Origin: Aulostomus chinensis
Taxonomy: Eukaryota; Chordata; Actinopteri; Syngnathiformes; Aulostomidae
Reading direction: 5' to 3'
DNA: 64,000 nt
Assembly (NCBI GenBank): GCA_037954235.1
Contig: JBBMOA010000015.1
Location: forward strand, 6,328,001 to 6,392,000
The notes beneath the pieces were generated by a model. It was not told where the DNA came from. It saw only the letters and a program-made list of their open reading frames with translations, and searched no databases. This document shows positions 34,901 to 48,485 of this stretch, in pieces (the stretch's first letter is position 1; the number at the start of each line of letters is the position of its first letter). The translations under genes and the position numbers were made by a program.

Positions 34901-36127
34901 AGCTGGACTCAGAACTAATTACCAATTTAAATGTAATTGCTGAAAAAGAATCAAATGTGTTTTGTTTTTTTTCTCGAAGGAGCCATTTTTTCCCTCATCA
35001 TGTGGGAAATGACACTCTTGAATGGGGAAAAAAAATGTTTCCGTAAAAACTATAAGACTTTTTAATAGACAGCTAGTGCCATTCATTTGCTCTTCAGCCT
35101 GAACCATGAACGATGATGTGTTTTTACAGGATTACTTCTGCTAGCAGAAGCTATTCATTAAAATCAGTCAGAGGAAGGAAATTCTGATCAAATTATGCTT
35201 AAAGTCAATAACATGAAGTATGGAAGCTGGGGAATGGGTTTGCCGTTTTTAGCTATGACACAAGAAGCGCCTAACAAAACAGTCGTTTATGACTTTAACG
35301 CCACAGTGTAGCTCTTCTGTCTCCACTCATGACAATAGCTGGCTCCATCGCTGCTGTTGCAGAAGTGCGACGGAGCCATGTGATTATATTTATCAGTCAC
35401 CTCCAAGTTAGCAGAGTGCTAGCTGGAAGTCAGCCGGTGTAAGTGTCCGGAGCTACGCATCCTGCAACAGCACATGAATGTCACTACTGATTCAGACTAC
35501 TTTAAATTTGGTGTACCTCCATCAGGGTGGCAGATCCAGAACCATGAAGGATAGGGACAACCTCTGGGAGTTTTTAAAAAGAATTTGGAAACTACCTAGC
35601 GTATGGAATCCTTATAACCACGATAGTATCAGGTTTTTAAATACATAAATTTGTTCTGTCTGAGAAATGTTTAGTATTTTTTTTAAATACACACTAAAAC
35701 TGCATCTAGAATTCAAATATACACACTGAGGCGGTCCTGTGACGCAAACAGTCGAATAACTCGCGGCTCAACTGATCAGTGTGCTAGTTCTTGACGGTAG
35801 CATCCCATAGATGCTCTCTTCCTTTCACTAACGGCCAGCTCTCTGCTACGATTCGACCCACTTCTGACCCTGGCTATGATTACAACCCCGTCCTTGTGAA
35901 ACCATTTGAAAAAGAACTGACACGGTTGATTAATCATTTTCATCTTTCTGATGAGCAGGAAGTGCTCACTGAATGCAGATCAAAGACACATCCATTTGTT
36001 GGTAAAAGGCGCTCAGCTGGGGGTCTCTGATGTATCTCCCAGAGGCCACTTCATTCCAGATGAGTGTCACACTGGTAGATTGGCCATGATGCTGGTGACT
36101 CACAGATCAGATTGGTCTTCTGTTTAC

Positions 36128-36142
36128 GTCCATAAAATGGAC
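36128..36142. repeat. Second copy of the gtccataaaatggac hairpin core
   Basis: Identical to the core at 34885-34899, in the same orientation, with 6-bp arms. The flanking sequences of the two copies differ. Confidence 0.8.
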
Positions 36143-37854
36143 TTGAAAAGTGAATTTTCCATTTCCGCAAAGTTATGATGAGCGGCTTCAGTTCCTTTAT
36201 GTTGAATCCCTTGGTTGTATGCGCCCGTTCGTGTACGTCAACGTGTTGTGAGTCTCAGAACATCATGACGCTTCAAGCAAAGTAGCCAAAACTCGAATTG
36301 TCAGCGTTTCTCTGCAGCTGCTTCACCTGGAACACTAATGCTTTAAGGCTTAGTCATCAATAATTATGCATCCATCTATAACAGGAACTGCTCCGGGATG
36401 ACATAACAATATTGGATTATTATACACTGAATGTTACTTGAATGTTTTATTGCATGGCTTTTCTCTTACTGCTCCTTCTGTAACATTTATACATTTTCTT
36501 TTTGATGTCTTGTATGGGGACCATTTTTAAGAGACTAGTTGCCCAAATACTTTCGCCATCATGTAACAAATGATGTCTTGGGGTCCTACAGCTGTGCAAT
36601 AAGCTACTTGGCAAACATCTTTATTTTGCATTTTGCTTTCACATTTCTTTGCTCAGAGCTGCGTTCAAAGTCAGTGTCAAATCTGGCAAATACGTCTGCA
36701 CACTGTCGTCTCATCTTAGCAATTCACGTTTCACAGATGGCTCAAAACTATCCATTTAGGCAAAGGGGGAGAGGAATATCATATTTTGTATCCTCACCTC
36801 ACTTCACAGGCTCCCATTTGTATTAAGCTAAAATTATAAGTACAGTTTTGACAGATGACATCTTGGATCCATGGAAACTATGACGACAGCAAAGTTGAAT
36901 CCAGATAACATCTGTGTGAAAGGCTGGGGAGCTGGGTCACACAAAACTGGACAGTTATGAGTCAAGACAGTATTTTAAATACCACAATTGCCCCTATCCT
37001 TAACAAAAGAGCCTCTTTGAACTTAAACCATTACTTTTCCATAGCAGGCAAGTGTTTTTGTGCTTTAACAGATCTTAACCTGAGCACTGACGCATCATAT
37101 ATTTTCAACATTGATGTATAACCCTGGGGCGCAGAGGAAATGTGTCATGTCAGAGCGTCGGAACAAATGACTCTTGGCTGTTTGGGGTTTCCTCTCTTCA
37201 TCCCTTTCCTTTTATCCATCCATTATCTATCTGTTTGCTGTCACATAAGAGCCACATCAACCATTCTGATTACTCTCTAAAATGGTGCCAGGTTCAGTAA
37301 CAGCTGTGGTTATTGCATTAGCCGCCAGAGCTGGCCCCCTTGTCTTTCTCTCTCGACTCTCTCCACCGCCTGTGGCAACGTTCTGCCTCCACCAACCACT
37401 TTAATGCTTCCTAACCCTTCGCCACCTCTTGTGACAGAGGCCATAAAGTCCATCACAGAAACACGGCTCTCGTGAGAAGGATCACCATTTGCATGAGCTG
37501 TCATGCCCTGTGCTTCGAGTTGTGTGAGCAGAGGCTAAATATGAGCACAGCCGGATGCTTAATACTCGAGCCATGTGTGAACACGTGCAGGATGTTCACG
37601 ATCCCTTTTTACAAGCTGTGTACTGTGACAACAATTTAATTAATTAAAATGATCAAAATATTTTTTGGGCTTTCATACATTTTACAAACCTTTGGCATTG
37701 TGTTATTCCTTTAAAAGTGCCCTCTATTGTTATGTGAGCGTTGCACTAAAAATACAGCCATGTCACACACTCACACAGAATGTACGATTTGAATTCAACT
37801 GTAATTAGAATCTAAAAATGGTTTGGGATACACTGATATCTATTCTGACAGAAG

Positions 37855-38103
37855 TCCACTTGGTGCAGCACTTGTCACACAACAAGAAGGTCCTGGGTTC
37901 AGGTACCAGTTGTCCCAGGTCCTCTCAGTGTGGAGTTTGTCTGTGTGGGTCTGGTGAAGGTGCTCCAGCCCCCACCCCACCTAATCAGATCCGAAGTTGG
38001 TCCCCAAGCTCCTCACATGGCCGCTCGCTGTTCTGTAGAGGATGGGTTAAATAGAGAGGGTGAATTTCACTGTTCAATCGGACAATGAAGACTTTGTAAC
38101 TTG
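37855..38103 (+). mobile_element. tRNA-derived SINE with 3' tail
   Basis: The head has ccacttggtgcagcacttgt and, about 35 bp on, cctgggttcaggtacc, which contains a B-box-like motif. Next come tgtggagtttgtctgtgtgg and tgctccagcccccacccca. The tail has acatggccgctcgctgttct, gatgggttaaatagagaggg and tgaatttcactgtt. These phrases in this order match a very common teleost SINE that I recall. The copy is moderately diverged, with the final poly-A or short tandem tail missing or altered. Confidence 0.75.
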
Positions 38104-38860
38104 ATGGGAGGGGGATGTGGGAGGTGCTGTTGCTGGGGGGGCATTGCTGTTCCAGGTACTACACACGAGTCAAGAAGTCCAAGATTTACACCTGACACTG
38201 TGTAGTGATTCATACTTCCCAGAGACAGATTTTTACAACTGGAAGATGAACATTACAGTAATATTCATCAGTGTCATCTTCCTCACACGTGCACTTTTGC
38301 CACTGCAGCATCGTGCCAGTGGACGTTTCTCCCTACACGATGCTGCAACGGTTGCCAAGTTCCAGTTTACGGTCCCTCTTGTGGCTCAGCCAGACTGCTT
38401 GCATTCAAATGAGCAGCCGCACATTTGTTTATTCAGTTATTATATGTTGAGTTCAGAGAGAAGACCAGCCTCACTAATTCATCTGCCACATGAGCCTCAT
38501 TACTCCTTAACCTTAGCATATAAATACGCCTAATGCCTTCCCTGTCTCACGACCCCCAGTGGTCCGGTCTCACATTCAGGGCTCATCATGTGACTTCATA
38601 TCTTTTGTATACATGTGTAAAATGACTGACCTTAGTAGAGTTTGACCTGGAAGTTGTGCCTGCTGCGGTGTCTCCAGCTACATCATTCTGTGCTCCAACT
38701 TGGAGACACTTTTTTAATAAATGTTTGCAATTTAACTAAACCGTCTCACCAGGGACGTAAAGTTGTCGAGGTCACACAACTTGATGTAATCAGAGGTTTA
38801 CTGTCTGGGTCTTTAATAATGACTAGAGTCAGACTGGGCTACCAGGTGTGACACGTCCGT

Positions 38861-38926
38861 ACACAGACACACACACACACACAGATACACACACACAGAT
38901 ACACACACACACACACACACACACAC
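38861..38926. repeat. (AC)n microsatellite with AGAT interruptions
   Basis: Sixty-six bp of CA units broken by GATA/AGAT at two places. Confidence 0.9.
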
Positions 38927-39273
38927 CCTCAGGCCTCCCGTGACAGCCCCTTATTTGTTACAGTGAGCTTATTAAGAACATTCAACTATCCCCATCTTTC
39001 TTTTAATGTTTTCCCCGACACGCTCATCCTCATTTCTTTCCTCAGCAGCCACATGGGCTTTACCTCATTAAATTGATTTCCTCCCCACAGATTATGGTTG
39101 ATTATTGTTTTGTTTTGTTTTTTTCTTTAGGAAATGGAAAGGATATGTTCTGTCCCATATAAAGATGTGCCCTCGTCCAGATCTTGTCCCTTGCCTCAGA
39201 AACATCAGGGTCTCCTCTGTAAACTCAATTTGGCCACTGACAACCTGCACTCTTGTGTTAAGAGAGTGTCAAG

Positions 39274-39288
39274 GATAGATAGATAGAT
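39274..39288. repeat. (GATA)n short repeat
   Basis: Nearly four GATA units. Confidence 0.8.
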
Positions 39289-42200
39289 TAAACACCTCGT
39301 ATGTCGTTTCAGCAATGCAAACCTATTCGTTTTAATAAAGTACTGCTTTGGTTTTGTGAAGAAGCAGTACAATTGTTGTTTGACTGTAACAAAAGTACAA
39401 TTCCTCAGAAGTTTCTTCTCTCAGGGAGTAATTATGACAGTAATATAGCTTCTAAAATATTTAATTACCCTGATTTTCTTCACTCTTTAACAAGCCCTGC
39501 AAACAAACAAACCATCCCTCTTCATGCGCCATATTTATCAGTCTTGAAAAGAAATCTATAATTTATAATGAAAACAAATCATGGCGCTTCACTTGTGCTT
39601 CACTGGTATATTTGGGTCAGTCCAACCTTCTCTCTCACAGTCAGGAACAGGTTTGCCTGTGTGAGTGGAGGGCTCCTTATCCCGCGAAAACAGAGAATTT
39701 ACTTGAGGTGGGAGGAGACGAACTTCTAAATTCAAGGCCGCACAGCCCATTAAGATTTTGTGTAGTAGTTGTAGTTGTGCAGCTCTTAAGGTTGTGACAC
39801 CACGCTGACAGTTGGCCGTCATTGAGCACCAATTACTGTCTGCGGATGTGCAGTGATCATAGCAGCTGGTGTTTGGCTGTATGTTTAGATCTGACCTTTC
39901 TATAGCTTCCTGTATGTCACATTCACACTCGGCCTCCTTCTTTATATATGACCACAGTTTGACACAAATGCTGTCATTTGCAATTTTTTTAATCATATGA
40001 TCAATCTGGGCTGTGAATTTTTTAAAAATGACTCGGCTTTTAATTTACAATTGCAAGTAAATGACTTGCAAATTCAGGTTTTTCTCCACAGTTTCAGTTT
40101 GAAGTGAAAGGTGCAATGTCTGTCTGAAAATGCAGCTGATATTTGCTGCATATATAATCATTCTTGGAGGTATAATATACTACATAAAGTTTCAACCTCC
40201 TTGCTAGACTTAAGTTTTGGGACAGAGTTCATCTGCACACTACACAAAACATCTCCGTTGTGTTATTTTTTGAGAGTTTTCAGTTCATTTTTATTACATG
40301 AAATTGATAAAATACCAATTCATAACAGAAGTTATCTTATACAGCAGGTCTAGCCCATTCTTTTTAAGGTTTTGTGGGCGATAATGTTTTGTATAATTGA
40401 AAGAAGCCTGAAGTTTATCTTCTCCAGATCCATAGTCAGCTCACGGCAGCTTTCATCCCTTACCTCACACTCTGATTTTATTCTTTGCACCTCTAACCTT
40501 GACTACCCACTTATCGTTTTCTTGTGCACACACATAAAACTACTCACACAGACATCCACTCGCTGACACAAATGAAGACATACCAATTCTGTTATAACCC
40601 AAAAGAAATAATCTCTTCTGAAAGAGCATGTTAATTCATACCTAAGAGGTTTTAACATACGTATCATGTTGCCTTTTCATTGCTTTGTAGTCTCTCGCAC
40701 CACAATAGCCTCTTAGATTGGCTGCTCAGCTTTAGCTATTGACGCTTGTTACCCAGCTCGGCACATGCGGCTTTTCTTATAATTGAAATGTGACATATCA
40801 GTGCATACATTGAAATTGCAGCACCTTTTGAAATTCAATTTCTCGATGTCCCTCTATCTCTCTAGCACACACTCGGCCTCTCTTTCTGTTCGAATATTTA
40901 ACACATCCCTCACTCTAACTTTGTTTCGGGGGGGCCATTTTGGCACTTTGTCTCATCTCTTATCAAGTTAACAGGTGGTACTGAATGATTCTTGGAGATC
41001 CTCATCGTCACGAGTTGCTTTTATTGCCGTTCATAACGCCGCTTTTTAAAACGCTTCTGGCAACCGCCTCTGAACAACTGAGGAATTAGAAAGTGACAAA
41101 TGAGTTCATTTGGCTCACCCCTCTCGTTTCACTATTCTTTCATTAGTTTAATGGTTGCATGAAAGGAAAATACATATGGCTGCCAATATTCTGGATCTAA
41201 CTTTGAAAAGTTTGTAATCTTGTGAGTTTTTGTCAAAATTGCGATGCAGTTTACTAAAAAGTAGCGGGCAACTCTTGCTTAGTGGTAAACTGCTTTTATA
41301 TGAGACTGAAACACTGTGCACTCTCTGTACCTGTGCAGTTCTAGACCACTTTCTCTCTCATTTTTCTCTCGCTGTCCCCCCATGTGGTGCATACAGGGAT
41401 TTAAGCGAGTCTGTCAAGCTGCTCTCTACATTCCACGCTCTGTGTTAAATTGGTTCCGAGCTTAAGTAGAGTTTGAGCCTAGGAGAAAAAATAAAATAAA
41501 ACTACAAGCATAACCTCGAGGCAAAGTGACCCTGGGTTGGAAAAAAAATCATATTCACTGTCTGCCAAACACTTAGCCACATATTTTCAACCCAGATCCT
41601 TCATATGTGTGTGTTATTTTATGCCCTGCCCATTATGGTGTCCTCATAGACCTTCACATGAACATAGCTCATATAGTTAGATATTTTCCTAAAAGTATAT
41701 GTAGATATTTTTAATTGCCAGTGCGTTTCTTCGTATCCAATGTTCCATATTGTGTAAGGAAATCCTTCAGCCAGCATGTATCTTGACCTTGGTGTACTGA
41801 GATAGGAAAATAATCCAGCACAGCAGCATATTGGCAGCCAGGGGACATAAATACAGCTAATTCCATGGCCAAATGGTCAATATATACACACTGTATATAT
41901 AATACACATTAGATTACAATCCTCACCTTAACCCACTCTATATGCATAAACTGTGTCCCTTCATAACTTAAACAATCACAGTAGGTCTGTGCTATGAAAT
42001 ACAGCAAAGTATTCCTGTCTTTCTTGATACTAAGCTGATATTCCAGCCCTTACTATTGATATCGTGAGCCATTGAGGTTCTAGCAGCCATATTTCAGTGA
42101 GTTTCTCTCCAGCCAGTGATACAAGAACATACACACACATAAATGTGCATGTGTAGCTGCAGCTGTATTATGGTAAAAACTGTGCAATCTGTCTAATATC

Positions 42201-43384
42201 CTTCTAATAACAGTTTTGAATTTGCCAGTTGACTTATCGATATATAGTATTTACATGTTATTGGACCACGTGGTACACAGAAAATGTGACTTTCAGCTTT
42301 TTTTTTGACATTTGTAGGAAAATTTGTACTGCAATATGTATCATTTTGCGCTGAAGAGCAATACATTTTGATAAAATCTTGACCCGTATATTGGAATGTG
42401 TATCATATCATGAGCTCCTTGCCAATAACAAGCGATGTTTCACTCAACAGTCAAAATATGATTAGGATATTTTCAATATTAAGTAACAATGGCATGTAGC
42501 TCATGAGTTTTAACCAGTAACTGGAGCAAAAGTGAGCTCACGCTGCTTTGAATCATGTTTAGGAAACTAATCCGACACGGGGAATAAAAAAGATCCCACT
42601 GGCAGAACCAGATCAATTCTCCTCTGAATTTATCTTGTTACAGAACCACTAAGGGTATAGAGTCTAGGAAAAAAAATGAATTATACAAAGGATAATCAGC
42701 GCATTCATCGCATAATCAAAACCAGCTCCAGTCAGTGCTATTTATGCACTTTATAATCATTGGATAATTTGAATTGTAGTTGCAGCAAATCACTGTCAGC
42801 ACTTGTATAAAGCAGTGGAGGCGTTTGCTTTCATGTCTGTGTGCACGGGCGTAAAGGGAATTTCATTTTACTCCAATCCTTATAAAAATGGTCTCAACTG
42901 GGTACATTTTTCTTGTTACGTAGCACAACTCACACATTTCTTCACGTCACTTGATTTTTTTTTTTTCCCCTTCTTCTTTTCTTCCCGTTCTTGCACGGAA
43001 AAGACAACTGAACAGTCCTGCCAACTGTACTGTGTAATGTGAGCTGTCAGATTATATATTTCCACTCAGCCAGTTGAACAATCTGACCAGAGGGCAAAGA
43101 ACAAGCCCGGATTGACAACTAGCACTGCCCGGTGTGCTGTACTAACTCTCTCGCTGACTGAATGATCAACTACCCAGGCTTATATTTGATCAAAGCACTT
43201 GAACTACTTCCACTTTACATACCAGTCTCACCAGTGAAGGTGAGAATGTGAGTGCGACTATCGTATTCCAGGTGCTGTTCCTGATAAAGAAACTCAGTTT
43301 CTGTAAAATGCCTCATAATGCTCAAATGGTCCTCGACGATCCACATCAGATCCACCTGGAGGTGTTTGCTTTTCAGTGTCTGAG

Positions 43385-44100
43385 ACGCTCACAAGACTTT
43401 ACTTGAGTACATGTTTTTACTTGAGTATTTGTTTCTTTGGAAACTTCACTCCACCACTGAGACAAATCTTTTTACTAGACTACATCTCTATGAAGACTGA
43501 TGTTTCTTGTTACTTTTCAGCATGAAGCTTTGAAGTCGTGTGTTTTTTAATGCAGTTGGCCACAAGCAATGTTCCTCACAGGAGAGGGGAAAAAAAATAT
43601 TCAGTGAGTCTGATTCAGATTCAAAATGCGTCATCCAGCTCTGTGAAACCTGCACATCCATGTGTGAAACAACAAGCCTGAGAACGTTGCACTTTCAAAG
43701 CGTGCCGGCAGTGATAATGGCATCAGTAGATAATCAGAACCGGAGCACCCACGGCCATATTTCAAGTCAACGTCTGAGATTTCAAAACTGAAAAGGGATT
43801 CGTATAAATTCAAATGTTTACGGTGAACCGCATCTCTGCCCTCAAGAACTTGCCGGCCAACTTGAGAAAGTGTCTTTATACAAACTTTTGTTTCCTCTCC
43901 CTATTTATACTTTGACTCAAATATTTCGTCCAGCTCTACTGACGTTTACCTCACACATGGAGGACATTGAGTCTATCCTGCGGTTGTCATTTTTGTTATT
44001 TATTGGCACTTCTTTACATACAGTACAGGCCGTAAAAAAAGATGCAACTAATGTCAGCACAGTTCCATTTTACTCTGCTTGAGTAAGCTCAGATTTTATG
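43385..44100. repeat. Diverged teleost interspersed repeat (tentative)
   Basis: The left part has tttacttgagtac, ttacttgagtatttg, cttcactccaccactgaga and ttgttacttttcagcatg. These phrases resemble a common fish repeat built around acttgagtatttccatttta, actccactacat and gttacttttcag. The right part (43870-44100) has related wording in places. Terminal repeats were not found, so the extent is approximate. Confidence 0.35.
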
Positions 44101-44192
44101 CAATTTATTTATTGATTTTCATGCATAAGTACGCCTCTTTCCATTGGACAAAGGTCACACTCCTGACACATATCAGGGATTTAATGGCAAAT

Positions 44193-44220
44193 ACACACAC
44201 ACGCACACGCACGCACACAC
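44193..44220. repeat. (AC)/(ACGC) microsatellite
   Basis: CA units with three GC-containing interruptions. Confidence 0.85.
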
Positions 44221-45156
44221 TCAGCCATGGAGCAACATCCTTGGCCATCTGTCATGACAGTTTCTCTATTTGGGCCTACAGCAATGATGACATAATTTTC
44301 ACAGTGAACAGAAGAGCAGGGTGCAATTCAAATGATATTTTACAATGGAACAGGGATTGTCCTTTTTTCCTGCATATTTCACGGCCATTTTATTCCATCA
44401 ACACATGAAACCAGATCCAATATATTAAGTGTCACTGTGCCCTTGCTGCTCATTATTAGCAAGTACAACATCTCAGCACCACAGGGCCTATTTGCATCAC
44501 CGAGCCACCGTTCCACCATAAGTCGCTGACGATGGAGACTGCTTTAATTCTAAGACCCAAAGGGAGTAACGACCCCAACAGCTGCCTGAGGAAAGTTACC
44601 AGTGCGTGTTATTGTTTTCAAGCTCATCCCACGTGATTTCCTTAGAGAACAGGAGCCGTATGGATGGATGCTGCTGACCTTTTTGTTTTAGCACCCATGT
44701 TACAGGTGTCGCTAATGCTAGCAGGGACCATTCTCTTTCTCTTGAGGTGAGGCTCCATCTGGTCTCATTCCCAACACTGTCCCATTTCTGTTGGCATGAT
44801 GCAGAGCCCCGCTGCCAATTCAGCTACTGTAATTTACAACTGACTCGTTAATGAGATCGTAGTATTTTTCTGGAAAAAAAAAATGCAAATTTATGCAGGT
44901 TTTCCCCCAGTATTATTACACCAATATTAGGAGTTGCTTCATCGAGTTTCTCTCTCTCCTCCCTGTTACAGAAGGAGACATATTGTTCATGTGGACAGGT
45001 ATTAATTAGAGGAGGATTCAGAATCAAAAAACCCTGGACTGAATAGTAGCTGGCTAAATGCATTACTTTTGTACTCATCAACAAAGGGAGTTTTTTCTCT
45101 CTCTCTCAAATTTAAAAATGGCACAATTTTACCCTCAGCATGTCTTGTTATCTGGT

Positions 45157-45158
45157 GA

Positions 45159-45236
<78 letters not shown>
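45157..45236. repeat. Compound (GT)9(AT)31 microsatellite
   Basis: Nine GT units pass directly into about 31 uninterrupted AT units. The AT part is self-complementary and can fold on itself. Confidence 0.95.
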
Positions 45237-45240
<4 letters not shown>

Positions 45241-46479
45241 TCTATTGGGGCACAATATGTAACACTAATACTAAAGTATATGCAAATTTGGCAGCCATGC
45301 AGAATCTTATTTAAGGTTCTGATGATCTCTTTGACCTTCATCCGTGAATCACTGACGTGCACAAATGGCTTCAAAGATGTGTGTCTGCAAGGTGTAATTA
45401 TTCCTTCACACATAAATGTCTGAATATCCCAATAATGGTTTTGAATTGTTTTAGAGACTGCTGAACCAGCAGTCTAATTGCTGTTGACAGCTATGACTGC
45501 TCTCAGTACAAAAACATGTTCTCACATTTGATCAAAAGTGCTTGTAAATGAGCATGTTGACAGGTTTGCCGGTAGTTCAGCAGATTTCATTTCCTTTTCA
45601 TTATTTATTGCTTTTTATAGATTGTTGGCGATGGTTTTGGATTTCACTGCATCAATTTTTTTCTCACATATTTTGTCTTATTATATGTAAAAGCTTTGAA
45701 GATGACACCTGGATCACGTAGCACAAATACTTCTTTAAATAAGCGTGTTTTTGTTTCATTCATATTTCATTGTAGCTGCATGTTAATGATGTGGAAACTA
45801 GCTGGGGAATTCAAACTGCATTATCTGTATTCCATACCCAAGTATCAGTCACCATTCAGTGCATTATTAGAAATATTTTCTGCTCAAGTCACTAAATTTC
45901 AGCTTTTTTCTTATCATGAGCTTTCTTGAGACTTGACTGCTGTATAATGGAAAAGTATATTATTAATGGGACAGTAGTTGTTAATTTTGTTTGCATCCTT
46001 CTCACCAGAGTGGAATACACGTGAAAAATGTCAGTGTCACTGTCAACAAACTAATTTTAATGGCATCGGTGATTGAGCCACATCAAGTGATGGATGGTAA
46101 CACAGGACCATTGCTTGACTTCCACTGAATACAAAATCTGCAAGTTTTTGATCCATAAATGTTAAGATTTTATATATCCATTTTTTGCAAAGACAAGTGG
46201 GTTGTTTGACATGTGATCCCTGGCCTCATTATTATGTAAAACGTTGCAATGTTCAGTCGTGCTGCATGTAAATGTGAGATGTCTCTACTGATGGGTGCAA
46301 GTTCAGATTTTTGGCCCTGCACCTGAAATTAGTCTCTTACAGCAGGGTGAAAGCAAGGGTTACCTATACTCACTTCACTCATGCTGGTCTCCTTTTGTTG
46401 TTCACTAATCATTTAAGCAATAAGCATTTATTTTCTACATTTAAACATTTGTCTGAGAAGGTAATTACATCTTCCTTAA

Positions 46480-46504
46480 CCCCCCCCCCCCCCCCCCCCC
46501 CCCC
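46480..46504. repeat. Poly-C tract (C25)
   Basis: Twenty-five consecutive C, the longest of the five. Confidence 0.95.
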
Positions 46505-46778
46505 ACAAAACACTTCTCTCTCTGCTTCTCTGAAGTGGTCGGTCAAATCTGGGACCTGATGCTCTAATCACCAAAAAACCTGCACACATTTCACCTCAGA
46601 GCTATTTGTTTGCAACTCTGCCTTAGTTCAAACTTAATACAGATCCATTTGGTCATCGTTGTGTCGGTGTGTAAGTGGAATTAATTGCTAAGCTGCTAAT
46701 TATCACCATCACCATTTCCTGAAGATGTGGCCTACTTCTAGTGCAGGTTGGCAGAATGTTGTAATCCCTGTTTTGTTC

Positions 46779-46794
46779 TTTTTTTTTTTTTTTT
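46779..46794. repeat. Poly-T run (T16)
   Basis: An uninterrupted T run. It is not followed by a usable splice acceptor. Confidence 0.85.
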
Positions 46795-48244
46795 AATGAT
46801 GAATACTTATAACAATCCAAAACTATTTGCGTCGCCAGGGACATGCCGAGTGTGATCGACCTGATTTCCTTTTACATAGATGAGGAGGTTGTACCAATTT
46901 ATCTGTTGTTGGCTGTTGCAGCAAAGTCTTCGTCTACTGAATTTTGTGCATTTTTCTCTGCTTGACTGGTTTGCCAGTGGCCAGTATTGGCTCATTCTCA
47001 AGGATGAATACCTGCAGCTGATCTAAAACATGCTACCATGGCTTCATTGGATGCATATTAATGTATAAAGCTCCATGAAACCACAATCCCTGCAGTCAGG
47101 TCAAATTTGCATCATTTGGGAAAACAAAACCAAAAACAAATATAGCTTCATAAATGCCCATTTACATTTATATTAAGGAAAAAAAATGAGACCATAATTT
47201 ATTTACAGGTCTATGAAGCAATCAAGACGGTTCTGAATGGAACCTGAGTTTTAGAGTAGAACTTGGGTCAAAGAACCTTTTCTCCCACAGTGGCTGCAGC
47301 CAGCAAAGAGAGCGGTGAGGATAAGTGGAGGTGCTGTCACCCTGAGGAATAATAATGCATGCGTTTGTAAAGCTGTAAACCTACTTTAATAGATTCATAA
47401 AAATAAAAATAAAAAAACAACCTGAAAATGGTAAAAGTATGTGATCTTGGTATGAATGTTGTCGTTTTTAAAGAAATTCACCAACTCATATTTGTTCATC
47501 TGAGTATGGAAGCAGAAATTCCTTCTTAGATTATGTTTAGTTTAACTGTTCATGCCACAGTGTTGATCTGAGCGTCGAATACATTCTACATTCTAAGTTC
47601 TGTTGCCATTTCTCATTGTTAGCTCAAACAAAGATGGCCACCCCTCTGGAAGATAAAAACAAACTCAGTGGGAACACTTCAAATGGTACTGTTGCAGTCA
47701 TCCCCGTTCTGGCCAGTCTTGGCGTTCACTCGCTTATCTGTCCGAGATGCAGGATGTTATTCTTCTCAGTGTCTGCTCTGCTCTGCGCTCGGCGTGTAAG
47801 CGCTGGTTCACAGGCAGAGAGGATGATAATTGAAATCCTGAGTGGCAGGTCACTTTCATAGTAAACAAACGCTGCATGCTTTTTCTTCAGTAATTGCTTT
47901 GGAAGAGTTGCTGCAGTGGTAGATTTGGCAAAAAGCAAACTAACTCGCAAAAGCACACACACACACACATGTGAGGAACACACATGAAAAAAAAGGCTAA
48001 ACGCAGCTCTTTCCTGTAGGGTCATTTGCCATAGAACACTGCTTTAGAGGTTGGCCAGGAAGCTTCAATGACAGAGGAAATACACTCTTCCTCCTGTGAC
48101 TGATGCTGGAGTCGAGGGCCCCAGAGCTCACAGTGACTTCCACTAACTTTCTTTTCTAGTGCAAACGAAGCACTGGAGCCACCATCCCTGCAGCTATACA
48201 CACACACTCTCTCAGCCTCCCCACTCGTGTTTCCCTGGAGCCCC

Positions 48245-48485
48245 AACCTAGCTCTCAAGCCCTCCCCTCTTTCCTCTCCTTTCCCCTCTGCTCCTCTCCT
48301 TTATCCTCATCTCTTCCCCACTCCTCCCTCCTTATGTCCTCGCTAGTTATTCACTCATCCACTTCACTCTCCATCCCCGAGGCGCCATCCTGCTCGCCCA
48401 TGTTAACCTCTGTTCTTCCGGATTTGCTTTGCTCTTCTTGTCTCTTCTCTACCCAGTCATCCCGTCTCAGACCTCCTTTTCTCCT
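48245..48485. repeat. Pyrimidine-rich block
   Basis: About 240 bp dominated by C and T on the + strand, with many ctcctc, cccctc and tttcc units. It resembles the block at 15890-16260 in composition. Confidence 0.65.

Larger units (their letters stand above)
31056..37854. other. Presumed intron downstream of the fstl exon, proximal part
   Basis: No further follistatin-like exon (EF-hand or Ig region) was recognised. The stretch contains a C22 tract, CA and GT microsatellites, a possible SINE head at 31951-31996 (ggctgtggctcagggtcaat), T-rich runs at 33611-33628 and 34172-34196, a 51-nt candidate micro-exon and two short hairpins, listed separately. Confidence 0.5.

Noticed and set aside
39108..39290. 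T-rich tract plus AG at 39130 followed by 52 open codons
   Set aside because: The open frame is in phase 0, while the fstl exon ends in phase 1. In phase 1 it stops after about ten codons. The sequence does not resemble the EF-hand region expected next.
39589..39996. Minus-strand open frame of 135 codons
   Set aside because: No recognisable family, no flanking splice signals that make sense and no coding-like composition.
47281..47335. Acceptor-like tract, short open frame and gtgagg donor
   Set aside because: The peptide shows no similarity to FSTL proteins. Such weak combinations recur by chance in this DNA.
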